Positions 1 to 14,400 of a stretch of DNA of 64,000 bases are shown here, piece by piece. The position numbers were made by a program, and so were the translations under genes. Position 1 is the first letter of the stretch. Each line of letters starts with the position of its first letter. Under the pieces are notes generated by a model, which had not been told where the DNA came from, ran no database searches, and saw nothing but the letters and a program-made list of their open reading frames with translations. Source of the DNA: Tyto alba (Eukaryota > Chordata > Aves > Strigiformes > Tytonidae); contig NW_024881279.1 in the NCBI RefSeq assembly GCF_018691265.1, positions 3,997,243 through 4,061,242 on the forward strand. Reading direction: 5' to 3'.

Positions 1-3000
1 TCTGACATAAAATCTGCAGACAATACAAGTATTAATAAGATCAGTGGTTGGATTGTACATGCCAGTATATATTATCCATTGTGTAAATCACAGCCTTGAT
101 AATGAAATTATTTTCACAAACGTAACATGACATTCATTCACTAAGATACAACACATACCTGCAGGGCATTGAGTGAAAAGCCTTCTGCAGTACTTTAATT
201 GATGTATAGTCCTTTGTGGCTTATATCCATTCAAAGTAATCTCAAATCCTACATTTTTAATTGGCTCAACTGCATTATTATTAATTTAGGTAAACAATTA
301 ATGGTAATTTATGGAGCTATTATTTAGTTAGTCCCAGCACTGTTGCAGCACCAGATGTGATGACTGACAAGGTTTGGTTTGGGTTTTATATATGACTAGT
401 GAGGCAGAGCACACCAAAAGGGCTCAACCACAATCAAGGATTCACAGGACAAAGCCTTGTTCAAACATATACTAAAAAACCAGTTCATGCCCTAGAGAGC
501 TTCAATGGAAATATGCAATAGTGCCCAAAGATAGCATGGGAAACCAAGGCATGGTTAGATAAAACACTGGGCAGAGCAAACCTTGTCTTGCTGCTCATGA
601 GCAGCACTGCCAAAACCTGAAAAAATGTCATAAATTATTGTGGGAAGAGTTGTTGATATCTTATCCTTGAATTCTGCTTTCAGAGGTTTTCACTATGGTG
701 ACCAGCTCAACTACAGGTGTTTGGGATTGCTCTGTCTCTGGCAAGACCCCAGGTGCATGAGTGAGTGGTTCTGGTTTGGTTAATCCTAGGTGGAAGGGAT
801 TTAATGAGCATTAGCTAAATTATGCTATTTGAAGCAGGTGACATGAATACTCTTTAATTTCTCTTACAGTTAGGCTTCATCTTTTGCCAAACCCCTAATT
901 TCTCTATCTTTTCTACTATTTTCTCCCTTCCCTTTACTAAGGCTACATTGAGCAAGACAGCAAAATGCCAACACGTGGAATTGAGAAGATTGCCTCTGAT
1001 CCTATAAAAAGGACATCCCACAACTGAGAATGCCTCCAATTAGTCCTAAAAGCTGAGACACCTCACTCTTTCAGTCCAAGTCAGATCAAGGAGGACTGCA
1101 ATTTTCCACCCTTGTTTCATTAAGAGCAGAGGATGGTGGTGCTCAGTGCTACCACGAGCAAGCAAACCTCACCTCCAACCATGGGCAATATGAACTTTTC
1201 AGGAATAATCCTTCAGACCTGCAAAGCAGTGCTCGGTTGGCTCACAGAGCAGCAAGGGCTGTGTGCAATGCTTGATAAACCTCGCCGAATAGGTCAGAGC
1301 AGAAGTATAGGATCGGGTCCTGTAACTACTGAAGCGCTCTCTGAAATGAGCCCTGGTCATCTGTGCCTTGGCTGTCCCCCTGCAGCAAGTCACTTGCTGC
1401 ACCTGGAAATAAAGAACATCAGTGGTGACTCAAGGTGTGCACCAAGGACTGGCTTGCATAGGCAACTCCATTCTTTGCCCCACGTTAAAGCTATGCCTGT
1501 AATTTTAAATCCTCCCTCTGAAGACACAGCTATCTCATTATACTTCATGCACTGCAAATCATTAACTCTCAGTATAAATCAAGTGCAATGCTTATATAGG
1601 AAACGTCAAGGATGAAGTACTGAAGTCAGGGACATACTGTGAAAAAAGGCTTTTAATGATTCAGAGTAATATATTTCAGATGTTTGAGCAAACAAAGCAT
1701 TCATAAACCACTGCAGAACTGCTCCTTTCAGACTGAATGGAGCCTTTATTCCCAAGTTACAGATAATAGTGATTGAAGGAAGGAGAAAAGCCAAGGACAC
1801 TAAACCAGGTAAAGCAGTGCTCCCCAATATTTTCAAGCAAGGAGGCATAGAAATATTTCATGCTGATCTTCTGTAAGACTGCCTACTGCAGTGCGGAAAC
1901 TTGCTTAAACTATTTTTTCCTAGCTTCTTCACTTAGCAGTACCTGGGGATATGAACTGCTCATTGAAATTTATGTAACATGTTTAAGGAAAGAACATGCT
2001 TACCTCCTGTAGGGTTAGAGAGGTTGGAGGGTAAAAGTCAGGAGATCCTTCCCCTTCCCAGTCACCCCGTTAATATATGGCACAAGGGGTCTGCACAATG
2101 CATACATCCTTGAAGACCACCCCAAGGAGAAGCCTGTCTGTCATGCCTGCCAGAGCACTGCCAGTGCACTACAGGAAAAACCTGCATGGGATGGTGTCTT
2201 GTGAACACCGTCCTGGGAAGACTTTAGGTCTGAAGTGGCCTCACCCCAGGACTATGTGGGCCATTTCACTGAAGCTTACAGTTTGCTGCAACTTGCACTG
2301 GGGGATGTATACCTGCACTTGCTTTTGAGCCATGAAATGCAGCAAATGTCCAAGAGCTCAAAAGGGCATTTCATGACAGGAGAGGATGTGAGTAGTTTAC
2401 GTTTGATGACTAATATAGAGTGGGAGAAGCTGGCATTTGTTCAGGATGTCAAGGTTAACAACAACCCCTCTATTACAAAAAATGTTATGGGTGAATCTTA
2501 AATGACTACAGATGGTCAGGTGTTGATTTTGCATGTCCTTTGAAAGACAGTACTGTCAGCAAAACAGTGCCTTCTAACCAAATTTTGAAGTTCAATACTC
2601 TGTCAGCAGGAAGAGTGTTGGCTCTTTAACTGACTCATCAAAATACTGTTCTTTTAGTTTCCTCTAGTGACTTTCCATTCAAGTACTGCTCTGTTGCTGG
2701 TTCTCCAGGACAAGAATATCTCTGCACAATTCATAGTTGGGTTTTTTCCTCTCACCAGTAATATTCCTTTATGGAAAGAACGTAAAAATCCTTGCTTTAC
2801 AGATGGTGAACTGAAGCAGAGACAGACGTTATTTAGCTGCAGTTACACAGCGTTATCTGAACCAGAACCAGACACATGCCTTATTTCCCAAGGTTACTCT
2901 TCCAGCCTCTCTGAGATTACTTTATAATCCCATTATGAGTGGAATAGCTATGTACACACAGCTGCCTTCTTGGAGTGCTTGTCTTAAAATGTGAGCGAGG

Positions 3001-3671
3001 TTTCAGTTTTCTGTGGTTGTCATGCCCTGTTTTGACCTTGGCTTCTGCAAGGGTTTGCAGAAGGGCAGAGTGGGGACAGTTACCATTGAACCTGAAAAAA
3101 CAGTCTGAGAGGATATTGGGTGCTGCATTAAAAAACACGACCACTGAACTAACAGCCTAACACCACAAAGAATGTCATCAAAAGCCTTTCTGCACCTTCA
3201 TGCTGTTACATTACACTATAAGTCACCTGAGCTGGTCTTGCTGGAGTCTCTTCATCCTTGCTCAGCTTTTGCATGTGCTCTGGAGACCTGCACCAGCTAC
3301 TCCTCCCAAGAACAAAATTGGGTGTGCTACCCCATGACAACGGTGCCTGTGGGATCAGGACAACAAGTCACCACCTCGGCAGTGCTGGCACCTTCCTTGC
3401 CTCTTTCGTACTTCAGCTAGAAGCTTTTCTTCCTCCCCCCATTTCTGATCAAGAAGATGGCCCCGGGTCCTAGGCAGGGTGCCCCCCATGCAGGTGAGGG
3501 CTGGGGTCCCAGCAGCACTGCTGCGGGCTGCTCCACTCCTTCTGGGCTCTCTCCCAGCCTCCTCATCTCAACATCACTGTCACATTTATCATTGGGTGAT
3601 GCATGCAAACAGAAAATACAATAGACTAACTCATTTATTTCCACTTGTTATTGATGAACTTTCATGACTTT

Positions 3672-3707
3672 CATAACTCCGCCTTGCTCCACCACTCATG
3701 AGTTATG
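3672..3707. repeat. Inverted repeat with 20-base spacer
   Basis: Arms cataactc (3672-3679) and gagttatg (3700-3707) are perfect complements; pairing extends outward imperfectly through tgac...gtca. The function is unknown. Confidence 0.6.
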
Positions 3708-6010
3708 AGGTCATCTGTAACTAAGGGAAATAAATGAAGTTTCCCATCAGCCTATTGTATATCCCCATTTGTTACCTTTTTATTACCAACTTTTAAAGTT
3801 TTATTCCCTAGTATCTTATTTTACAGTGGCATAACATTCAGATGCAGGGATATATATGAATCAGGCCAAAATGTTTCAGCTCAGTTGGGTTTCACTGGAG
3901 GAAGAGCTATGCTGACCCACAGACACAAGTGACATTTTTTCTAAGCCATCAGACCGTGCCTGAGCCTCTACAGTCAAATTATGCCAGTGCTCAGGATCTT
4001 GTGTTTGTACTAAATGAGGTACAATGTTTTCTTCTGAATAATTCACATTAAGATAATTTGTGGAACAAGGTTCACCATAGAAATGACAAGACATATCATA
4101 CAAACCACCAGTTCAAAGGTTTAGAGATGTTTGAGGGCTAGCTGCTAGAGGATATGGTGGCTGTACAGCATTGTGTACAACAGGTTGAATAATGATCCTT
4201 TAAAAAGGCTCAGCTGCAGCATTTCTGGGCAAGTGCAATGCTTCTTAACAACATCACTTCTGTCTTTGACCTGTCAGTAAAATGCCAGAAGAATTAAATC
4301 AGATGGTACAGTAATCCTCAAGGTAATGCTTAAAATTCTTTGGCTGTATTTATCACAGGAGCTCTTGTGCTACAAATGCTTTAACGGCTGTTTTTTCAGG
4401 ACATGGCAGCCACTGTGTACACCTTCATGCCCGTGCTGCTTCCCATGAAGGTGCTGCAGCTCCGTTGGGGTCCTCAGCTTCACAAATCATGAAATGAGCC
4501 ATGGCTAGTGCTTGCCTGATGACAGCCCTCCATGGGGGAGGAGAAATTGGGAGCTACCTACTCCATGCTGGAGTTGGGGCAAGTGTGGCCCCTTCTCTGT
4601 GCAACAGGAAACCACAGAAGTCAAGAGGCTTCCCGACGTCTAGAAGCAGAGTAAGCCACGAAGAAGGCTAGAGCTGTCTCCCAGAAGTTTTGCATAATGC
4701 AAGAAACTGCACCTGCAGAAATCAGCTGCTGATCAGTGTAGACAAACGTGAAATAATTAGCCCATGAGCAGAGAACCTACTGAGGGAGCAGCTGCTAACT
4801 GCTGCAGTCATGTGCAACACTCAACAGGATGTGAGCATTAATTTATTAATTTATTTTGAACAGAAACCTTTGAGACCACCATTTAGCACACAGTAAGAAA
4901 ATTAAAGCAAAGCTATTATGCCATGACAAAACAAACAAAACATCGTGACTGCTCTTCTTGCTTCCTATTCCTAGGTGGCTATGGCAAGGAGCAAAGTGTC
5001 ACTGCCCTGTGAAACAGATACTGCAGCCCCAGAACTGGCCCAAGACCAGAAAGGGTGAGAGTTGGGCATAAATAGAGTCTTCACTACTTTAAGTGGAAAA
5101 TACTGGGCTTACCCACTGAAACTTTCAAAATGGGAAAGGATTAGAGACCTGATAATACTGATATATTGCTACACTTGCAATGAATAAGAGATTGCTATAA
5201 TAAGGAAATATGGGCAGACTGGAGAACGCAGAGCAGCTTCATAAAATAAAACAAACAGATCTTCAAAAATATTTTTTTTTCAGGGAATTAACTGAAGTCA
5301 AGAATATGGAGGGAGTGCTGGCTTGTTTCTAATGGGAAGGCTAGAAGATAAATTGAAAGGACAAGAAAATTGTCTCCAAATCAGGAACAGTTTCCATAGC
5401 TCATGGGACCATTTCTACTGACTCTGTAGAAAGTAATTTGCTCTAAAAATACAAATGTAAATGCCCTTCCCTGGACCCAAATGAAGGTTCCCTCTACCTG
5501 GATAGCAGGGAGCTCCCCACCCCCGTGCTGAAGGGCTTATTCCCCACAGCTCAGGAGAGCGGGGGGAAGAGGGTGCAGGGGACTTATGCCAACCTTGAAC
5601 CACTACTGGGAGCTGATCCTAGAAAAAGAAGAGCAGAGCTGTGGTCCCCTTCCTGAAAGGATGCTCAAAGCCATGTAAATCTGTTCTGGAGAAGGAATAC
5701 CATGTGCTTCAATACCCACTGCTCTTGGGAACAGAAATAAGGAATATGATGCTCTGCTCTTCACATAACAGTTTCCCATTGCAGGACACACTTGTTTTAT
5801 TTGCAACGGGAAAGTATATTTACTTAAGTATCCTTTCTTTCCATAACTCCTCCTTGTTTTGTGAACCATCACCTTCTCAAATAACATTTCCCTGTAAGTT
5901 CTGGCAAGAAGGGTGTAGAGGAGCTGAGCAGTAGAGTATATAGCTTGCAGAAGACTTTATTGGCAGTAGGATAGAAGACTTTTACAATCCTTTACAGGTG
6001 AATGGGGAAA

Positions 6011-6040
6011 ACTCAATAATGTTCACTATCATTATTGAGT
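6011..6040. repeat. Perfect 11-bp inverted repeat
   Basis: Arms actcaataatg (6011-6021) and cattattgagt (6030-6040) are exact reverse complements around an 8-base spacer, ttcactat. No neighbouring gene or T-run suggests a terminator role. Confidence 0.85.
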
Positions 6041-9000
6041 ATAGTTATTAGCTTTGAACGTTTTCTAAAATAAGCCTGTCATTAAGACAAACGTCTTGTT
6101 AATGGTAGGAATTTCCCAACTGAAGCATTAAAAAACCTGCAGTGCCTGCATCATTAGCTACCTTGGAAAGCTCCTCTGTTCTCCCCAGTTCCATGTCACA
6201 ATGGCCAGTGCCACCTTCTGCTCCACTCATCTGCTCCACTTCCATCCCAGAGCCTTTGTCATCATGATTCCTACTCTCTGCAAAGTCTCTCATGGATCTG
6301 TCATGTGCTGGTCCTTTCTGTCTGCACTGAAGACAAAGAGGACATCTGCACTAACTTGGAGTGGAGAAGAACATTAGAAAACTACAAGAGACCACTGTAT
6401 CATGACCTACAGTGTGCTCAGCTGCCTGACGCATGGGATGAAAATTATATGACCCCCACAACTGCAGCTCTATGTAAGAAAAAGCCAAACAGAAAAAAAT
6501 GGGCAAACCAATGGTCTCCTGAAAATATGGCCCAATTATCTACCAGGTCTTGTCCAAGTCTGCTCCCAGCCTCTGGGGTAGCTGTCCCGTTGTCCCTCCT
6601 GCAGCACCCCACTTCTCAGCTCCCTCCTCTTCTCCAGCCTGCTCCAGCAGCTCCCCATCCTGCCTAGAACGATATCCTCAAAACTCCATTCTCACATCAC
6701 ATCTCAGTCTGCCGTTATCTGTTATTATTTACAACACACCAAAACGACACGATCCAAACCAACAACAGAGTAGATGACTCCTGATAGATGTGGTCTACAA
6801 GTCAGGACTTTGACCCTGGAGATCTCCTCCATAATTAACACAGAGGAAGTCTGAGGTACCTGTCTCTGATTAGTGAAGGCAGTGAAAGCCCAGAGTAACT
6901 GAGGTATTAATTTAAGCCCCTCAGTTAGATGCCCTGGATTAGGAGGGATGTAGAACGGGTGCCTTGGGACATACATGCATGTTTTCCATTACAAAATGCA
7001 ACAAAAGAAAATAAATATTTTATAAGCCTGAGGGAACCTGACATTTTTTCTCTCCCTGTTAGGGTGAAGCCAGCATTGTGCTCCCTGCAGTACAACAGAA
7101 GTTAATATTTTCAGTATTAGTATATGCTATCCATAAGATCCAGGTTCATACCAAGTGGTTACCAGCACATATTGTGGGAAGGGTCAGTGTTAGGGATAGA
7201 CTACAATGACTTATTTAAATACTCAACATTTTATGTTTGTAAATCCTGATTCCCATCTTCCAAAGCCTGATTTTTAACCTTTACCTGATAATCAAAACTT
7301 TAATTGTGATAGAGGTATCACTGAGACTCTGCTCTGATAATAGCATCTGGAGCCAACAATAATCACCTTGCACTTGAAATGACCTTGGCAAAGTGACTTC
7401 TATTGAAATAACTGAGCTTCCCAGGTTCTTCTCAAAATAATAGTAATACATCTTCTGTAATGTAATTTAAGAACTAGCTACCAGACTGAGGGCAGTTTTG
7501 ATTTTATTGATATTAGTTTAGTGAACACTGTATATTGTAAAACTGATAGAGTGGGAAAATGACTTCACTAGATATCAAATTTGATGGAGCTGGTAGCTGA
7601 CTGCAAACGTAAGTATGGGAACTATCACCTAAGGAGGTACTCAGTATTTCATTGTGGATTTTTTAATGTTTCATATTCAGAATAACCTAAAACAGTGGCC
7701 CTGAAAACAATAAAATATGCTTGTGTAATACTGCCATTTATGTGCAGTTACACTTCATTATCCCTGTAATCTAACATGGTGGCTCAAAAAGGAGAACATG
7801 AACATTTTCTGAGTGATTTAGCAGGATGCTTTAATGATGTATTGAAAATGAACATTGACCCTATGTAATAGGTGCTAAACTGACACTCTTAAAGCACTCC
7901 ATCCGTTTCACTCAGACTGACTATCCTTCTTAAATCATCAGTGTGTCATTTTTATGATGCAGATCCATCTATTGAGACTATGGGACTGTGAAATGTCATA
8001 AAAAAAGGCAATAAGAAAAAAAATAAAATTAAGTTGCAGGTGGCAAGTATTAGCATTTCAAAAATGTTCTGTTGCATTATGCTATTATTCCATCTCTGTC
8101 AAGGGGCAACAAGATTCAATTCCCACCTTAAAGAGCCTGTGCTGTTGAATGCATTAGCTCAGGGCGCTCCTGTGCCAGCTGAAGGGCATTTTACAATAAA
8201 GGTAAAATATATTTAGGACTAAATTTGATAGTACATAAGGGTCAGCCTCCCCCTCAGATGACAAAGCCATGATTGCTTCTTTCCTTCCCTGTTGTATTCC
8301 TTAGCTCCCAGGCTTTTCACAAATTAAAGCGCTGAAACTTTTTGCCCACTGGAAAAGCTGAAATAAAAGTCAAGGTAGCAAGGGAGTTAACTGTAACCCT
8401 AAAAGGTCAGGTGCTTTAGCTGGCAGGGCTTGTCCGAGTGTTTATGCAATGCAGACCGAGGACATTTTAGGATGGAAAACAGCACAAAAGTGGTTCCCTT
8501 CAACTCATTTCTAACTCTCGAGCTTTAAGCTGAAGTGAGATTATAAATTGATTTAAATCCCCCGAAGTCACCACCAGGCAGAGAAACATCCCATGCAGGA
8601 TATCAAGGATTTTTAGTACTGTTTAAGGGCATATGTGAGCCTCTGAGTGGAGGTATCATTAAAAAGTGTAATTATTCATAATGATTTCCTAGAGAGGAGC
8701 AGGCTGGCACTGCACTGGTCAGATGCCACCAGCCGTCTTTGCAGCGACGGAAGGATTCATTCTGGCTCTCACTGAAACTTGCCACCACCAGCGGATTTTT
8801 ATTCTGACTGAAATATGTAGCCACTGACCCAAATATGTGGTGAAATAATTCAGTAAATTTACCTATTTCTTCCCAGCTGTACCTAGAAAATTCCTTGTAC
8901 TGTAAGATGTGAGCACCTCAAGATCTGTAACATCTATTTACCATACCCTGGAGAATGGGGATCTCAGCAGCAAGCCTGACCTGTTTGGGTTTGCAGAAGC

Positions 9001-11187
9001 ACAGAAATTCCCACAAAGTACCCCAAAGCATGATTCAACACAAAAAAACCTTGTCTTAATAAGTGCCGCGACCCAAACATTTTCAAAGATCCCTAACAGA
9101 TTTTCTGAACTCCTAGAGAAAATAAAACCTAAGTCTTTTGAACACTTTGCAGGCGGTGTAGAAATAATCTTTATCATTCCAAAGCTGTAGTTTTAAACCA
9201 CAGCATCTCTGCACAACCAAAGGTTGCAAGCATTGTATTTCTCCAAATCAAGACGATTGTCTTTCATGTTCATGGAAGTTGTACTAATGAGTCATAAATG
9301 ATTATACTTGATGCCTGCTGCTCTGCCAGGTGGGAATTTACTAGCGATGTAATTCTGGGAGGAAAATTAAAAAAAAAAATAATTGGGAGGTGGAGAAGGA
9401 AATAACACTGTTTAGTGACTGTTATAAAATTTGGTGATGTGAAACTTCCCAAAAGTCTGTACGATTGTAGGAATGATAGGATGACAGTCAGTCAGGATAC
9501 ATCCCCACCAGGTTCTCTCTACTGACCACCTTGCCCTGCACACACAAAGCAACACTGTCAAAGACTCATAATTTTCTCAAATTTTGGTTAATTATTTGTA
9601 TGTATCGCAAATTGAGAAAAAAAATTCCCAACTCCAAGTATAGCCCAACTGCCAGGTTTAAACCTAATACTGCAAAACATCCAGTATTAAAGCTTCACAC
9701 TGTAGTGGTAATAATTAGATTTTTTTTCTGTAGCATGGACTAAACACCGGACATTTCTCTAATCTTGTTACCGAAAGCTGCTGAGCAATTCTCACTGCGG
9801 TTTCCAAAAAGCAAATAAAAAAGACAAATACATTTTCAGCAGGTTCCTGGCACGGAGCATTTCAGCTCAAACGGATTTGGTTTGGCAAAGGCGTAAGAAC
9901 TGGAAATAAAATCTCTTCATGGGAAGCATCGAGCAGAGGCTGCTCACAGCCAGGCAGCCCCACACCACCCCACTGCACGGGGCACACGGGCACCCAGGGC
10001 GTGTGGGCAGGAGCAGAAAGCTCCATCTTTATTCCTAAACTCTCCCCTTTTCTTGCCTTGTTTGCCCTTTCTTGGCTCCTTCTGAAACCATGTTGTTACT
10101 TCAAAGCCTCGGCCCTATAACCCACCTCCTGTGAAGCCCCCTCCTCCCACCTCCAGCCCTGCAGCCCTTCCCCTCCCCATGACCAACCCTCTCTCCGTCC
10201 CACCGAGCCCATCGCCGAGGTGGCAGCAGGACCACACGACCCACCGCTGCTGACGACCAGTGTCTTGGGGTTGTTCCCACTGCCTGCAAGCCAATTTATT
10301 TTAATTCTTCCTAACTGTAAATCTGGCATATGATGTTTTTCGAGTTCTTGAATAGTCAGCCTCTGCAGTAGCCTTCCAGATGTTCCCAGTATACGAATGT
10401 GTGAATTCCTGTATATACAAATGCACACACAGTTATACAACCCTAAAGCCCATTTCAGTATACGCGTTTCCCCCCAACCCCATTTAATTCCAAAATGGAA
10501 ATGCACAAGAAATACTTTTTCTTTGACAAGCCCAATATTTCTGCAGTAAGTGAATTGGGAGTGATTCACCCCTACGGTAAGGAATTTGCAAAACATATTC
10601 TAACTGTTTACTATATCAAACAGTTTAAATTATGACTACATTTTATCTTTCCGTTCACAGAAGGCTGGCTTTTTCTTTATAGGCATTCATCTAATGGGAT
10701 TCTGTCTGTGCTATTTTCCCCTGTGACTGGTAGCGGGAGTCTTCAGTCAGCAGTTTCGTTCCTGGAATAGGTTTTATTTCAATGGGTTCTGGAGTACGTG
10801 TTACTCAGTAATAAATAAGCGCTAACCAAGCCGGGACGATTAAAGATCAATTAAGGCATAATAAATTTTATAATAGATTGTGGCAACAGAAGGTTGCTGT
10901 GCTTCTCAGCATGAGGACTGAACCTCATGGCACTGGAAAAGCTGAACGGTGGACAGTTTTCCTGGATTACTCAATGAAAGATGGTCTGTTCGGACACAGA
11001 GTGGAGGGAAACAGGAAAGAAAGAAGGTGGAGGGTAGGAAGAGGCTGGGATCCACCATGCTGTGGTACCAGTGGGGTGCTGTATGTTGTCCTTGAGTTTC
11101 CCAAGGGATGCAGTTAACAATGTTGTGCCCTTTATTCCTGTTGAAGCCAAGCAGGAAAGTCCACTTCAGGACTTATAGAAATAGAAA

Positions 11188-11300
11188 ATATTATATATAT
11201 ATATATACATATATTATATATATATATATATTTATATATTTATATATTTATATTTATAAATATATTTTGATATAAAGTATTATATATTTTATACATATTT
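11188..11300. repeat. TA-rich microsatellite
   Basis: About 110 bases of TATA and TATTTATA units with few interruptions; the longest simple repeat in the window. Confidence 0.9.
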
Positions 11301-12840
11301 AGCTGTTACATTTCTTCAACCAAGAAGCAAGCTGACAAGGTAACTAATACAAAGAAGGTTCTATGGGCCAGTGCAATATTTTTCCTACCTGCAGCTTTCA
11401 CAGCAAATGCTTTACCTGCCAGTAATTAACGTGACAGGTGATGGAATTGTATGAGCTATACAGAAGCGTAGGATGAGTCTGTTTAAGTGATTCATCAAAT
11501 CTCTAGGGCAAACAAAAGTCATTCACCTCACACTGGAGTCAACCTGCTCCCTAACTATGCATCCCATCCTGTCTTTGTGGTGTTTAGGCAAGTCATCCAG
11601 GGAGAGCCACCAAGCCTAAATGCATATAAACAAGTTTAATTCACCAACACCAGCAGAAACCCTCTTGCTCGCTCCAGGGGATTTTGGCTCTGGTGCTGGG
11701 TACCCAGTCCTCTCCTGGTGGAAACAGGGAAGGAACTAAGGTTTTTCCACATGATCATTACCTACGTATTCTGCTAGATGTATGCAAAATATATTATAGC
11801 TTACGCTTGCACTTAAGGTAGCCCCTGGTACTACTGCTGTTGGGAAGAAACATTTAAAACTGACAACAAACAGACTTCAAGCACACATCAGAGAGGAACT
11901 TTATGGCACCACAGAGCCAAACACCACCAAATTACCTGCCCATTTTTGAGAATCAACGAGACACATATACATCATGTGCCTTTTACCCAGCACCCGATCT
12001 TAGCATTTCAGTTGGCTCAGGTTTTAAATATATTTTAATCATCCTAATATTCTTATTATTGTAATATATTACTGGCATATTAGATTGCAATTCAATTAAA
12101 AAATGTCATCTGTAGATAATTTATTCCTTGCTCATTATTAATGGAATACTGGAGCCTTGTTAGCGTTTTCATATAGCAATGTAACTCCGTCTACTACTCC
12201 AGAAAAATACAAATTATATTTCAATACTTAACAGCCATTGGAAGAGCTGGGTATATCTCGCTTTGCATTTTCTGTTGGGGGTACATTTAAACGGGGTTTT
12301 GTCTGTTACTGTGAAACCACTATCGCCTACCAGTATCACTGCGCTGGGTCATGCACACAGGACCAGCATCAGGGTGGAAGCAGAGTTTTTTGCCCTTGGG
12401 CCCTCCTCAGACAACTTGCATCCATAACGAACCTAAGGGAACAGCAGTATGTGTAGGTGATAATAAGAATATTAAGATGATTAAAAGGTGTTTAAATATT
12501 AAATGCTTAAAAGCAGTGCTGGATAAAAGGCCTTCAAGCAAGTTATTCCAAGATTTTCAAAAGTCTTCTGTGTATATATGGGCTGAGGGACAAAGTCTAA
12601 ATTGAAGATAGGTGCCTGCTAGGAGAAGCCTGCTGATAGCAACCCAGAAACAATAAGCTACACCAGCAAATCTGCCTTGTCCACATGCCATTTATAGGGG
12701 CATCAAATAAGCTTTGATGCTACAGCTTACACCAGCCCTCAATGAAATACCTATCCGGCAAAACACTCGTGTGCTGAGTCCAATGCATCGATGCCAGCAT
12801 TATTCCAGGTATAAAAATATTACAGAAAACCTTCCACCCC

Positions 12841-13160
12841 AGGTGGCACGATTCCATTAACCGCTTTCTCCTCCTGACCAGCCCTGGGCTTGGCAGCGAG
12901 GGCGTTCTGCTGGGCAGAGCGGCGAGGCAACGTTCAGCCAACGGCTGCCGCGGCGGGGAATGTCGGGCAAGCCAAAGTGCCCCTTGGCACGGCAGGTGCC
13001 TCTCAAAGGGGAGTTTAAAGTGACGTTTGCAAGGTCTGAAGTTCCCCGTGGCGTGCGTGAGGGTCTCCGTCCTCATCACACATCGGGATGACGCCAAGCA
13101 GCAGCTTAGTGAGAGGGGTCCCACGGCTTCCACATCCCACGACACTCCCGGGGTGGGACA
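12841..13160. promoter_or_regulatory. CpG-island-like patch in the long intron
   Basis: I count about 23 CpG dinucleotides in 320 bases of roughly 60 percent GC, an observed/expected ratio near 0.8, which would meet the usual CpG-island thresholds. The surrounding intron is AT-rich and CpG-poor. It contains motifs such as gccgcggcgggg and two gcgtgcgtg-like stretches. It could be an alternative promoter, an enhancer or a transposon remnant; the sequence does not decide. The longest open frame of the window (12720-13340 minus, 206 codons) overlaps it, probably because GC-rich DNA has few stops. Confidence 0.5.
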
Positions 13161-13699
13161 CCCATCAGGGTGATCCCCTGCCTCTCCTAAACTAGCGAGC
13201 AGTATCAAAATGAAGTGCAAGCTTGGCTCACTTCCCACCCCACTGATCGTTTCAGCGCAGCTGACGTTCAATTTATTAAAGCACAGTCTTGGGTATTTTT
13301 TTGCTTGTGGTTGTGTAGACTGAAATATATCAACAAACAAATCAAGTCCTGTTCCATAAATCTTTGGAAATGGTTAAAACAGTACTGGCTCCAGTGCCTC
13401 CTTCCCATTTGAGCATCACTCAAGCCTGCTCTGCTCCCTCCCGCTCCTGCGCTCTCCCTGTGGATGCAGGCGGACACAGGAGTGCCATTCCAGGAGCTTG
13501 GGTTTTGATCCCAGGTAAATGCTCAACTGGCTGCTGAATACAGAAGGATTTAAGGCATGCATTTTCATATCTTTCCGAATTGAAGCCAAAAGCTTTTTCC
13601 CTCTGTGGTCTCCAGAATAACATCTATTTTAAACAGCTGTTCAAACTCCTGGTTTGACCTTACACAAGACTCTCCACAGCATTGCTGCTTTTTTTCTAA

Positions 13700-14400
13700 A
13701 GAGAAAGGTCCATGCTTCCCTCTACGCAGGGACATCGCTGCTGCCACGGCTTCACCCCACGAAACGGAAGGATCTGGTGGTGAGCCAAACACCACCGTGG
13801 AAAGCCTCTCTGCATGCACGAAGCCACGGAAGCGGAGGGCATGTCTGCCACGAGGCCACCTGCAAGACAGGACACCGTGAGATGCGCCCGTGATGAGACA
13901 CTGCATCGAGCCACAGGCCACGCTCACAGGGAGGCACCTGCCCTTGTTGGTATCCTCACTCAGTGTAATGAAACAGAATCAGAAACTGTCCCTGTGCCTA
14001 AATAACTACATAAATTAGAGGTAGAAAGAGGCAAAGTGCTGTTTCTAATTCTACACATCAGGTCCGTGGCATTACGCTGTGTCACTCGACGCTGGCTGGA
14101 CCTCCACGGACACGCGGAGGTTGGACAGAGTGGGAGAGCAATGTCTTTCACCCCAGGAGGATTTCGAGAACACCAGGTTTCAATCACCCCAAATTTCCAC
14201 TTGTACACCAGCAACGCAGGCTGCCTCCTTGATCTCAGGACATCCAGCTCATGCAACCACCATCCCACTCAACGCGCCGGCATCAAACCCCCAGGGAGGA
14301 GCAGAGAGCCCGGACCACCCCACCGCCCCCGCGGGGACCACGGCTCACATCGGCTCTGGAGGGCGAGGCTTCAGCAACAAGATGCCCGTACTTACCATTT
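13700..14400. promoter_or_regulatory. Second GC/CpG-rich patch
   Basis: A stretch of elevated CpG density in two clusters (about 13720-13930 and 14060-14390), including caacgcgccggcatc and ccgcccccgcgggg. With 12841-13160 it makes a 1.5-kb GC-rich domain inside an AT-rich intron. Several overlapping open frames on both strands here are explained by GC content. No domain was recognised. Confidence 0.4.

Noticed and set aside
10096..10596. 166-codon minus-strand frame
   Set aside because: Glycine/tryptophan-rich translation of a C-rich plus strand; a composition artefact.
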